Shown: in pieces, positions 7,604-12,797 of the stretch | Position numbering within the stretch: position 1 is the stretch's first letter | Layout: every line of letters begins with the position of its first letter | NCBI GenBank assembly: GCA_049514335.1 | Contig: JBEKVE010000094.1 | Span: 1 to 12,797 of the forward strand | Direction of reading: 5' to 3' | Length of the DNA: 12,797 nucleotides | Source: JBEKVE01 sp049514335 | GTDB taxonomy: Bacteria; Actinomycetota; Acidimicrobiia; Acidimicrobiales; UBA8190 | Notes under the pieces: model-generated | Databases searched by the model: none | Told to the model about the DNA's origin: nothing | What the model saw: only the letters and a program-made list of their open reading frames with translations | Made by a program: the position numbers and the translations under genes

Positions 7604-8534
7604 CCGGACCGCCCGCGTCGGCGGAGCGCGGCAGGTGGCGGCCGAGGCGCGCCACCACGGCGCGGGCCCGGTCGTCGAGCTCCGCCGGTGCGTCACCGAT
7701 GGGGAGCCGGCACTGCCCGGCGGGAAGGCCGAGGGCCCGGCACGCCGCCTTGGCGGGCATGGGGTTCGGGTAGGCCTCGCTCGACTCGAACTCGTAGGAC
7801 TCGAGCAGCCGGGCGTTCATGGCCCGCGCCCCTTCGACGTCCCCCTTGGAGAAGGCGGCCACGAACTCGCCTATCTCCTCACCCGCCCAGTGGGCGGCCA
7901 CGCTCACCACGCCCACGGCCCCCACCGCCAGCAGGGGCAGGGTGAGGTTGTCGTCACCGCTGTAGAGCTCGAACCCCTCGGGGGCCTCGGCCACCACCCG
8001 GGCGGCGGCGACCGGGTCACCGGCGGCGTCTTTCACCCCCACGATGTTGCGCACCTGGCGCGCCAGCTGGAGCAAGACGGCAGTGGCGATCTTGCGCCCC
8101 GTGCGCACCGGGATGTCGTAGAGGATGACGGGGAGGTCGGTGGCACCGGCCACGGCGGTGAAGTGGGCGGCGATGCCGGCCTGCGAGGGACGCGAGTAGT
8201 AGGGGGTGACCACCAGCACGGCGTCGACACCGGCGTCGGTCGCCGCCTTGGTGCAGGCCATGGAATGGCGGGTGTCGTTCGTGCCCGTGCCGGCGATCAC
8301 GGGCACGGTCACCGCCTCGGAGACGGCCCGCCACAGATCGATCAGCTCGCTGTCGCTCAGGACCGGCGCCTCCCCCGTGGTGCCCGTCAGCACCAGCCCG
8401 TCGCTGCCGTGGGAGGTGAGCCAGCGCGCCAGGGTGACGGCCCCGTCGACGTCGAGCGCGCCGGTGGCGTCGAAGGGGGTGACCATGGCGGTCACCACCG
8501 CGCCGAAGCGTCCCGCTCCCGGAGGGGTGTGCAC
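7596..8534 (-). CDS. dapA: 4-hydroxy-tetrahydrodipicolinate synthase
   Basis: Condenses pyruvate with L-aspartate 4-semialdehyde in the first committed step of the diaminopimelate/lysine pathway; cytoplasmic, usually tetrameric. The 312-residue TIM-barrel protein shows the DapA signatures: GLVLTGTTGEAPVLS (46-60) with the threonine pair of the proton relay, VVTPYYSRPSQAG (108-120) with the tyrosine reaching across the dimer interface, LYDIPVRTG (138-146) with catalytic Tyr139 and carboxylate-binding Arg144, and VGVKDAAGD (166-173) with Schiff-base Lys168. The full set of residues distinguishes it from other NAL/DHDPS-superfamily lyases. The GTG at 8534 starts MHTPPGAGRFGAVVTAMVTPF and has a TANNNT box 6 nt upstream but no Shine-Dalgarno sequence. 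It is followed with overlap by RNase J, and separated from dapB by the tetR/di-iron block. Confidence 0.95.
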   Translation of the reverse strand: MHTPPGAGRFGAVVTAMVTPFDATGALDVDGAVTLARWLTSHGSDGLVLTGTTGEAPVLSDSELIDLWRAVSEAVTVPVIAGTGTNDTRHSMACTKAATDAGVDAVLVVTPYYSRPSQAGIAAHFTAVAGATDLPVILYDIPVRTGRKIATAVLLQLARQVRNIVGVKDAAGDPVAAARVVAEAPEGFELYSGDDNLTLPLLAVGAVGVVSVAAHWAGEEIGEFVAAFSKGDVEGARAMNARLLESYEFESSEAYPNPMPAKAACRALGLPAGQCRLPIGDAPAELDDRARAVVARLGRHLPRSADAGGPVA

Positions 8535-8546
8535 GCCGTCAGGCTA
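8535..8546 (-). promoter_or_regulatory. Putative -10 element of dapA (TAGCCT, 6 nt before GTG)
   Basis: On the minus strand TAGCCT (8541-8546) is followed by six bases and the dapA GTG, consistent with leaderless transcription. A weak -35 candidate, GGGACC, lies 16 bp upstream (8563-8568). This would give dapA and the RNase J gene a promoter separate from the di-iron gene upstream. Confidence 0.5.
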
Positions 8547-8579
8547 TCTCGCCCCGGCCCATGGTCCCGGCGTCGGTCC

Positions 8580-8599
8580 GGGCCCCTGTTCCAGGGCCC
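8580..8599 (-). terminator. Hairpin after the di-iron protein gene, possible terminator
   Basis: Eleven bases after the stop codon of the ferritin-like gene the minus strand reads GGGCCCTG-GAA-CAGGGGCCC, an 8-bp stem with a single bulged G and a tight loop. No T tract follows, as is common for actinobacterial terminators. It lies upstream of the putative dapA promoter, so it would insulate dapA from the preceding operon. Confidence 0.5.
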
Positions 8600-8610
8600 G
8601 AGGGGACGTG

Positions 8611-9753
8611 TCAGGCCACCGCGTCGGTGGCACCGTCGAGGGAGTCCGTGGCCTGGAGGCTGTCGTACTCCTCGCCCGTGTCGGCCCAGTCCTCGAAGGC
8701 GATGACGCCCAACTCGGTGAAGCGGTGGCGCAGCCAGCCGTCGGCGGCGTCGAGCAACCCCAGCTTCTTGCAGTTGGGGACGATCTTGGCGAACAAGAGC
8801 GTCTGGAAGACCTGGCGGTCGGGGACCTGCATGAGAAGCGGCACGACCTCCTTGGGCTCGACCCCCATGCGCGTCCACACCTCTTGCTGCAAGAAGCGGT
8901 CCCGCATGCGCACCGCCGCCTCGAAGGCGAACTCCTGGCGCTCGCGGATCTCCGCCGCGCTGAGCTGCTGGTAGTACTCCTGGAGGCTCAGCACCCCGAA
9001 GGCGACGTGACGCGACTCGTCGGACATCACGTAGCGCAGCAGCTGCTTGAGCAGGGGCTCGGTGGTCATCTGGTGCATGAAGCCGAAGGCGGCGAGTGCC
9101 AGGCCCTCCACCATGATCTGCATGCCCAGGTACGTCATGTCCCAGCGGCTGTCGGCGATGATGTCGTCGAGCAGCAGGCGCAGATGGGCGTTGATGGGAT
9201 AGTGCCCCGACAGCTTGTCGTCGAGGTACTTGGCGAACACCTCGACGTGTCGGGCCTCGTCCATGACCTGGGTGGCGGCGTAGTACTTGGCGTCGATCCA
9301 CGGCACCGACTCCACGATCTTGGCCGTGCACACAAGCGCACCCTGCTCACCATGCATGAACTGCGACAGCGTCCAGTTCTGGCCCTCGATGCCGAACTGG
9401 ACCCACTCCTTCTCGCCCCAGCGCTCGAGCGAGGTGCCGCTCACGTCGATGCCCTGGGCGAAGCCGCCGTTGGCCACGGCGTTCGCCACCACCAGCTTCT
9501 CCTGGTCGACATCGGTGTCCCAGGGGAGGTCGGTCTGCCCGTTCCACTGGGCCCGCTTGGCCTTCTCGTAGAGCTTCTCGAGCTTGGGCCGCTGGCCCTT
9601 TTCGTAGTCCCACGTGAAGATGGTGTCGTACACCGAATGGACACCGTGCTGCTCCTCGGTGGCGTCGGTGTTCACGACCGAGAGGATGGCCTCGAGGTCG
9701 TTGACGTCGTCGCGGCCGATGATGTCGGCCGTGTCGCGCATCTGGTCGGTCAT
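8611..9753 (-). CDS. Ferritin-like (R2-like) di-iron carboxylate protein, probable oxygenase of unknown substrate
   Basis: A 380-residue, largely helical protein with two four-helix-bundle iron-binding half-motifs: Glu136 (HGEQGAL) with Glu166-x-x-His169 (MDEARHVEVF), and Glu216 (MVEGLAL) with Glu246-x-x-His249 (SDESRHVAFG). The order E, ExxH, E, ExxH with about 30 residues between each first Glu and the next is that of the ribonucleotide-reductase R2, acyl-ACP desaturase and bacterial multicomponent monooxygenase superfamily. A membrane-type desaturase would instead have histidine boxes, and none are present. It resembles actinobacterial proteins annotated only as ferritin-like domain-containing; I do not recognise a characterised member. 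No signal peptide or membrane helix is seen, so it should be cytoplasmic. The N-terminal region (FTWDYEKGQRPKLEKLYEKA) and a C-terminal extension beyond 300 lie outside the bundle. The ATG overlaps the stop codon of the upstream TetR gene (ATGA) and has a good ribosome site, so the two are co-translated. Hydroxylation or desaturation of a lipid or other hydrophobic compound is a guess. Confidence 0.85.
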   Translation of the reverse strand: MTDQMRDTADIIGRDDVNDLEAILSVVNTDATEEQHGVHSVYDTIFTWDYEKGQRPKLEKLYEKAKRAQWNGQTDLPWDTDVDQEKLVVANAVANGGFAQGIDVSGTSLERWGEKEWVQFGIEGQNWTLSQFMHGEQGALVCTAKIVESVPWIDAKYYAATQVMDEARHVEVFAKYLDDKLSGHYPINAHLRLLLDDIIADSRWDMTYLGMQIMVEGLALAAFGFMHQMTTEPLLKQLLRYVMSDESRHVAFGVLSLQEYYQQLSAAEIRERQEFAFEAAVRMRDRFLQQEVWTRMGVEPKEVVPLLMQVPDRQVFQTLLFAKIVPNCKKLGLLDAADGWLRHRFTELGVIAFEDWADTGEEYDSLQATDSLDGATDAVA

Positions 9754-10511
9754 GACACTTCCCCCTTGATGGGCTGGTACTGGTCGGATGCGATGGGTCG
9801 GACGGGCCGGCGCCGCGCCGCGGGCTCCGAGCCGGGTGGCGCGGCCCGGGACGGGGCGAGGGCGCGGATGCCGGGGAGCACGAAGAGGCGCACGAGCCGG
9901 CGCACCTGGGCCGGATCGCAGAGATCCATCCCCTCGGCCGGGCACGCCAGGTACGACACCACGATGCGCGCCGCCCACTCCGCCACCCGTCTCGACTCGG
10001 CCGGGTCGAGAAAGCGACCGAGGAAGGGCGCGGTGAAGGCGCACGTAAGGGCGAGGGCCTCGTCCATGGGGGTGAAGGCGAGCTGCGACAGCACCGTCTC
10101 GGGCTCGTTGGCGAGCAGCTGTCCGAGCGCAGGATGCTGCGTGACGCGCACCGCGGCCTCGCACATCCCCGCCACGAGGACGTCCTCGATGTCGGCGGCC
10201 TCGCCCATGCGCACCGCCAAGGCGCTGAAGAAGCGCGAGACCTCGGTGTCGACCACGGCCCGCAACAGCGCGTCCTTGCCCCCCGGGAAGGCCCGGTAGA
10301 CCGTGGCCCGGCTGCACCCGGCCTGGCGGGCCACGTCGTCGAGGGTGGTCCCGGCCACGCCGGTGCGGGCGATGCAGGCGAGGGCGCCGTCCACGATGCG
10401 CACCCGGGTGGGGGGCGAGTCGGGTAGGGGCGAGACGTCGCCGGGGTCCGGGGACGGCGCACGGCGCGCACCGCTCCCCTGCACCAGCTCGAGCCGCACC
10501 GCGCCCACCAT
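9750..10511 (-). CDS. TetR/AcrR-family transcriptional regulator, probable autorepressor and regulator of the di-iron gene
   Basis: A 253-residue one-component regulator with an N-terminal DNA-binding domain preceded by about 35 disordered residues. The segment RIVDGALACIARTGVAGTTLDDVARQAGCSRATVYRAFPGGKDAL (about 38-82) contains the TetR helix-turn-helix; the recognition helix is around CSRATVYRAF (66-75). The remainder is helical and variable, with NEPE (135-138) and APFLGRFLDP (161-170), and should form the ligand-binding and dimer domain; the tail after 217 is Pro/Arg-rich. I choose the ATG at 10511: the frame remains open to a TTG at 10547, but that TTG is the first three bases of a TTGACA -35 box and the intervening bases are promoter and operator. 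The stop overlaps the ATG of the di-iron gene by 4 bases, so both are transcribed together. It is clearly related to the neighbouring TetR at 10623-11249. Confidence 0.9.
   Translation of the reverse strand: MVGAVRLELVQGSGARRAPSPDPGDVSPLPDSPPTRVRIVDGALACIARTGVAGTTLDDVARQAGCSRATVYRAFPGGKDALLRAVVDTEVSRFFSALAVRMGEAADIEDVLVAGMCEAAVRVTQHPALGQLLANEPETVLSQLAFTPMDEALALTCAFTAPFLGRFLDPAESRRVAEWAARIVVSYLACPAEGMDLCDPAQVRRLVRLFVLPGIRALAPSRAAPPGSEPAARRRPVRPIASDQYQPIKGEVS
9758..9767 (-). promoter_or_regulatory. Ribosome binding site of the di-iron protein gene
   Basis: AAGGGGGAAG on the minus strand, with the G-run centred about 8-9 bases before the ATG at 9753. It is the clearest Shine-Dalgarno sequence in the window. 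It lies inside the 3' end of the TetR gene and supports translation of the di-iron protein from an operon mRNA. Confidence 0.8.
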
Positions 10512-10552
10512 CGTGAGACAGTATGGCTCGTCGTGTCTCATTGTCAATGACA
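10512..10552 (-). promoter_or_regulatory. Promoter with embedded palindromic operator upstream of the tetR/di-iron operon
   Basis: Minus strand: TTGACA (10542-10547), 18-bp spacer, TACTGT (10518-10523), six bases, ATG. A perfect inverted repeat TGAGACA (10534-10540 on minus) and TGTCTCA (10514-10520), 13 bp apart, covers the spacer, the edge of the -10 and the transcription start. A second perfect palindrome, TGTCA-T-TGACA (10542-10552), overlaps the -35 box. All four arms contain GACA or its complement TGTC. The two outer half-sites are 20 bp centre to centre, about two helical turns. The geometry is that of a TetR-type autoregulated operator, and the most likely ligand is the regulator encoded immediately downstream. 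Confidence 0.8.
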
Positions 10553-10569
10553 GGGGACGCCGAGCGCGA

Positions 10570-10586
10570 CCCCACCGATGCTGGGG
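10570..10586 (-). terminator. Weak hairpin between the two tetR genes
   Basis: CCCCA (10570-10574) and TGGGG (10582-10586) form a 5-bp stem with a 7-base loop about 37 bases after the stop of the upstream tetR gene. There is no T tract. The rest of the 111-bp gap 10512-10622 is the promoter and operator of the downstream tetR. Confidence 0.25.
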
Positions 10587-10622
10587 AGGCTCGTTCGGCC
10601 CCAGTGGCGCCCTGCCACGGCC

Positions 10623-11249
10623 TCAGCCTCGGCCGCCCGGCGACGAGCTGCCGGCGTGCCCCGGCGGTGGCGGAGCAGGCGGTTCTCGGTCCGCCACCAC
10701 CCCGGCCAGCAGCTCGGTGCGCACCAGGGCCGCCACCTGGTCGGCGTCGCCCAGGTCCCAGTGCCCGGGCGACGAGATGTAGGACAGGATCATGCGGGCC
10801 ACGAAATCGGCCGCCTCGGTCACCTCGACCCCGTCGGCCAGCCCGTGCTCGAGCAGGTACGGGGCGAGGAAGCCGCTTATGAGGCCGACGGTGCGGTTCG
10901 ACTCCACCGTGAGCTTGGGCATGAGCACCTCGGGCTCGGTCTCGAGGATCTTCTGGAGCACCTCGTGCTCGAGCAACGAGCGCCGGGCGAAGGCGAGACC
11001 GCGCTCGAGGACCTCCTCGATGGTCGTGGCCCCCTGCACCTCCTCGTAGAGGAGCCCGAAGAAGATGAGGTACTGCCACGACACCACGGCGTCCACGAGC
11101 TCGTCGCGCCCGCCGGGGAAGTAGCGGTACACCGTGGCCCGCGACAGCCCGGCCTCGCGCGCCGCGTCCTCCACGGTGGTCTTGGACAGGCCCCACCGCG
11201 CCACGCAGGCGTAGGTGGCCTCCAAGATCCGCTGGCGCGGCCCGTCCAC
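10623..11249 (-). CDS. TetR/AcrR-family transcriptional regulator (paralogue of the downstream TetR)
   Basis: A 208-residue regulator, typical TetR length. The DNA-binding domain occupies about residues 5-52: RQRILEATYACVARWGLSKTTVEDAAREAGLSRATVYRYFPGGRDEL, with the helix-turn-helix at about 24-44. The C-terminal domain contains ETEPEVLMPKL (103-113) and GFLAPYLLEHG (126-136), followed by a conserved helix ADFVARMILSYISSPGHWDLGD (147-168). The last 20 residues are Pro/Gly/Ser-rich and probably disordered. Its order of motifs matches the TetR at 9750-10511, indicating an old tandem duplication. The GTG at 11249 places the domain directly at the N terminus, and a TATCCT box lies 6 nt upstream, so a leaderless transcript is likely. 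The effector and targets cannot be read from sequence; candidates are its own promoter, the neighbouring operon, or dapB. Confidence 0.9.
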   Translation of the reverse strand: MDGPRQRILEATYACVARWGLSKTTVEDAAREAGLSRATVYRYFPGGRDELVDAVVSWQYLIFFGLLYEEVQGATTIEEVLERGLAFARRSLLEHEVLQKILETEPEVLMPKLTVESNRTVGLISGFLAPYLLEHGLADGVEVTEAADFVARMILSYISSPGHWDLGDADQVAALVRTELLAGVVADREPPAPPPPGHAGSSSPGGRG

Positions 11250-11261
11250 GGGCCCAGGATA
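11250..11261 (-). promoter_or_regulatory. Putative -10 element of the first tetR (TATCCT, 6 nt before GTG)
   Basis: TATCCT (11256-11261, minus strand), then GGGCCC, then the GTG start. This is the best match to TATAAT among the start-proximal boxes in the window apart from the promoter at 10512-10552. The -35 is weak (CGGACC at 11278-11283, 16-bp spacer). Confidence 0.5.
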
Positions 11262-11280
11262 CGGCGCCGTGCGCGTCGGT

Positions 11281-11294
11281 CCGGGATCTCCCGG
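11281..11294. promoter_or_regulatory. Perfect inverted repeat CCGGGA-TC-TCCCGG between dapB and tetR
   Basis: A 6-2-6 inverted repeat (14 bp) sits in the 52-bp gap, 7 bases after the dapB stop codon and just upstream of, and overlapping, the expected -35 region of the first tetR. It could be an operator for that TetR or a short GC hairpin (CCGGG with a 4-base loop) ending dapB transcription. No T tract follows. Sequence alone does not decide. Confidence 0.4.
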
Positions 11295-11301
11295 CCCCGG
11301 G

Positions 11302-12108
11302 TCAGAACCCGAGCAGCGCGTCGAGCCCGACGGTGAGACCGCGACGCCCCGCCACCGCCTTCACCGCCAGGAGCATCCCGGGCATGAACGAGGTGCGGTC
11401 GTAGGCGTCGTGGCGGATCGTGAGGCTCTGGCCGCCCGCCCCGAAGAGGACCTCCTGGTGCGCCACCAGTCCCGGCAGCCGCACGGAGTGGATGCGCACC
11501 CCGCCGGGCCCGTCCGCCCCGCGCGCCCCGGCCACGGTGTGCGACGTGGTGGCGTCGGCGGGCCACGGCCCCGTCCGGGCCTGGCGGGCGGCGGTGACGC
11601 GCTCGGCGGTCTGCATGGCCGTCCCCGACGGGGCGTCGACCTTGCCGTCGTGGTGCAGCTCGACGATCTCGACGCCGTCCATGAACGGCGCCGCCAGCTC
11701 GGCGAAGCGCATCATGAGCACGGCGCCGATGGCGAAGTTGGCGGCGATGACGCAGTTGGCGTCGGAGTCGGCGAAGGCCGCCGTCAGCTCGGCCAGCACG
11801 GGCTCGGAGATCCCGGTGGTGCCCACCACGGCGTGCACGCCGTGCGCCGCGCACCACCGCATGTGCTCGACGGCCGCCTCGGCCACGGTGAAGTCCACCG
11901 CCACCTCGGCCTCGGACCGTTCGAGCGCCTCGACGCCGTGCGCCACGAGGAGCCCCGAGGCGTCCACCCCGGCCACCTGGCGCAGGTCGATGCCGGCCAG
12001 GCGGGGGTCGACCGCCGCCACCAGCTCGAGCTCGGGGTCCGCGGCGATGGCCTGGCACACCTGGCGTCCCATGCGCCCCCCGGCACCGAACACCCCGACG
12101 CGCACCAT
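11302..12108 (-). CDS. dapB: 4-hydroxy-tetrahydrodipicolinate reductase
   Basis: NAD(P)H-dependent reductase of the second step of diaminopimelate/lysine synthesis, acting on the DapA product; cytoplasmic. With the ATG at 12108 the protein has 268 residues, normal for DapB. The N-terminal Rossmann motif VRVGVFGAGGRMGRQV (2-17) is followed by VDFTVAEAA (71-79), VVGTTGIS (94-101) and the hinge ANFAIGAVLM (122-131). The catalytic segment ELHHDGKVDAPSGTA (150-164) contains His152 and Lys156, matching the His/Lys pair of characterised DapB enzymes. The C terminus has RTSFMPGMLLAVKAV, typical of the substrate and tetramer domain. A GTG two codons upstream (12114) is possible, but the ATG has a TAGGGT box 7 nt before it, which also resembles a weak Shine-Dalgarno sequence. 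The gene follows the M16 peptidase by 20 bp, a common actinobacterial pairing. Confidence 0.95.
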   Translation of the reverse strand: MVRVGVFGAGGRMGRQVCQAIAADPELELVAAVDPRLAGIDLRQVAGVDASGLLVAHGVEALERSEAEVAVDFTVAEAAVEHMRWCAAHGVHAVVGTTGISEPVLAELTAAFADSDANCVIAANFAIGAVLMMRFAELAAPFMDGVEIVELHHDGKVDAPSGTAMQTAERVTAARQARTGPWPADATTSHTVAGARGADGPGGVRIHSVRLPGLVAHQEVLFGAGGQSLTIRHDAYDRTSFMPGMLLAVKAVAGRRGLTVGLDALLGF

Positions 12109-12121
12109 GGCCACGACCCTA
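12109..12121 (-). promoter_or_regulatory. TAGGGT box 7 nt before the dapB ATG
   Basis: TAGGGT (12116-12121, minus strand) lies 7 nt before the preferred dapB ATG. It fits TANNNT like the boxes at other genes here, but GGTAGGG could instead serve as a weak ribosome site for a transcript coming from the M16 gene only 20 bp upstream. The two readings cannot be separated by sequence. Confidence 0.35.
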
Positions 12122-12128
12122 CCGACGG

Positions 12129-12797
12129 TCAGGCGTCGTCGGGGTCGTAGGGGCCCACCACCGACAGGGTCCGGGTCTCGCCCGCCAGCGCGGTGGCCAC
12201 CGCCGCCACGTCCTCGACGGTGACGGCGTCCACCTTGGCCAGCACCTCATCGACCTCGAGCACCCGGCCGTGCAGGAGCAGGCCCGACCCGATCCGGCTC
12301 ATGCGCGCCCCGGAGTCCTCGAGCGACAGCAGGGTCTCGGCCCGCAGATGGCCCTTGGCCACCGCCAGCTCGCGCGGCGTGACGCCGCTCTGGCCCAGCC
12401 GGTCGAGCTCGCCGTGCACGAGGGCGAGGACCTCGCGGGCGTTCTCGGGGGCGGTTCCCACGTTCACCGTCAGGGTGCCCACCTCGTCGTAGTGGGTGCG
12501 CTCCGACCAGATCGAGTAGGCGAGGCCCCGCCGCTCGCGCACCTCCTGGAACAGCCGGCTCGAGATGCCACCTCCGAGCACGTGGTTGAGCACGGCCAGC
12601 GCCCAGCGCTCGGGGGCGTGGCGACCCGGACAGCGCATGCCCACCACCAGGTGGACCTGCTCGGTGGGGCGACGGTTGACGGTGAGGATCTCCCCCGGTG
12701 CCGTCGGCGGCCGGCGCGCCGGCGCCGTCCCGCCCGTCCGCCCCGACAGACGCTCGTCAATGTCGGCCGCCAGGCGGGCGTGGTCGAGGTCGCCGGC
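12129..12797 (-). CDS. M16-family zinc peptidase (pitrilysin/insulinase type), C-terminal part (partial)
   Basis: The frame is open from the window edge to the stop at 12129-12131, giving 222 visible residues; the N terminus lies outside. The visible part starts GDLDHARLAADIDERLSG and continues after a Pro/Arg-rich linker to EQVHLVVGMRCPGRHAPERWALAVLNHVLGG. It then contains GGGISSRLFQEVRERRGLAYSIWSE, the conserved Arg/Tyr-bearing segment of the second M16 domain that helps bind substrate. The C-terminal part (ALVHGELDRL, VAKGHLRAETLLSLED) is also typical. The HxxEH zinc site is expected in the missing N-terminal domain, so whether the enzyme is active cannot be judged. In many Actinobacteria this gene lies between pnp and dapB, which fits here. 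The GTG codons near 12647 are internal and not starts, since homology continues upstream of them. Confidence 0.9.
   Translation of the reverse strand, partial: AGDLDHARLAADIDERLSGRTGGTAPARRPPTAPGEILTVNRRPTEQVHLVVGMRCPGRHAPERWALAVLNHVLGGGISSRLFQEVRERRGLAYSIWSERTHYDEVGTLTVNVGTAPENAREVLALVHGELDRLGQSGVTPRELAVAKGHLRAETLLSLEDSGARMSRIGSGLLLHGRVLEVDEVLAKVDAVTVEDVAAVATALAGETRTLSVVGPYDPDDA

Noticed and set aside
8206..10299. Long plus-strand open frame of 697 codons, and similar ones at 1543-3198 and 88-1008
   Set aside because: These run antisense to well-supported genes (dapA, the di-iron protein, tetR, carboxypeptidase, thrB). They encode His/Gly/Arg-rich low-complexity translations with no recognisable domain. 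Long antisense frames are normal in DNA this GC-rich.
10512..10547. TTG (10547) and internal ATG (10541) as starts for the second tetR
   Set aside because: These codons lie within the TTGACA box and the operator. A transcript from that promoter would not include them, and the added residues have no TetR similarity.
8611..11196. Apparent 861-residue fusion: the di-iron frame is open back to 11196 through both tetR genes
   Set aside because: Upstream of the ATG at 9753 the frame translates to Arg/Gly/Pro-rich shadow sequence antiparallel in character to the two tetR reading frames. The ATG has a strong ribosome site and an ATGA overlap, so the separate gene is the right reading.
12129..12647. 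A complete 172-residue gene starting at GTG 12647
   Set aside because: M16 similarity continues upstream in the same open frame to the window edge (EQVHLVV and earlier), so the gene is a larger one cut by the window.

Overview
The window is very GC-rich DNA with strongly G/C-ending codons. All ten genes I can support lie on the minus strand, so the window reads right to left (high to low coordinates). The gene set (M16 peptidase, dapB, dapA, RNase J, ftsK, dacB-like, thrB, miaB) and the base composition suggest an actinobacterium. A deep lineage such as Acidimicrobiia is my inference, not shown by a marker gene. The long plus-strand open frames are antisense shadows of these genes.

Layout in direction of transcription: (1) 12797-12129, the C-terminal part of an M16 zinc-peptidase-like protein, then dapB (12108-11302). 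(2) An accessory-looking block between the two lysine genes: two related TetR regulators (11249-10623 and 10511-9750) and a ferritin-like di-iron protein (9753-8611) whose ATG overlaps the second regulator's stop codon. (3) A core block: dapA (8534-7596), RNase J (start probably TTG at 7603, overlapping the dapA stop), ftsK (5832-3031) and a membrane-anchored D-Ala-D-Ala carboxypeptidase (3027-1150) starting just after the ftsK stop. (4) thrB (1107-217) and the first 46 codons of miaB (138-1, running off the window).

Functionally, dapA and dapB are the first two steps of the diaminopimelate/lysine branch, which feeds peptidoglycan. The carboxypeptidase trims peptidoglycan stems, FtsK moves DNA at the division septum, and thrB is on the threonine branch of the same aspartate family. 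RNase J and MiaB act on RNA. The TetR-TetR-di-iron block has no obvious link to these and looks like an insertion with its own control.

Most of the window is housekeeping. Items worth attention: a TANNNT hexamer exactly 6 or 7 nt before the start codon of six genes, which fits leaderless mRNAs; a palindromic operator (TGAGACA-N13-TGTCTCA) woven into a TTGACA promoter of the second tetR; a strongly acidic insertion of about 100 residues inside the FtsK motor domain; a 230-residue cytoplasmic extension on the carboxypeptidase; and the orphan di-iron protein. No tRNA, rRNA, CRISPR array or insertion sequence was seen. No gene-free stretch exceeds about 110 bases.
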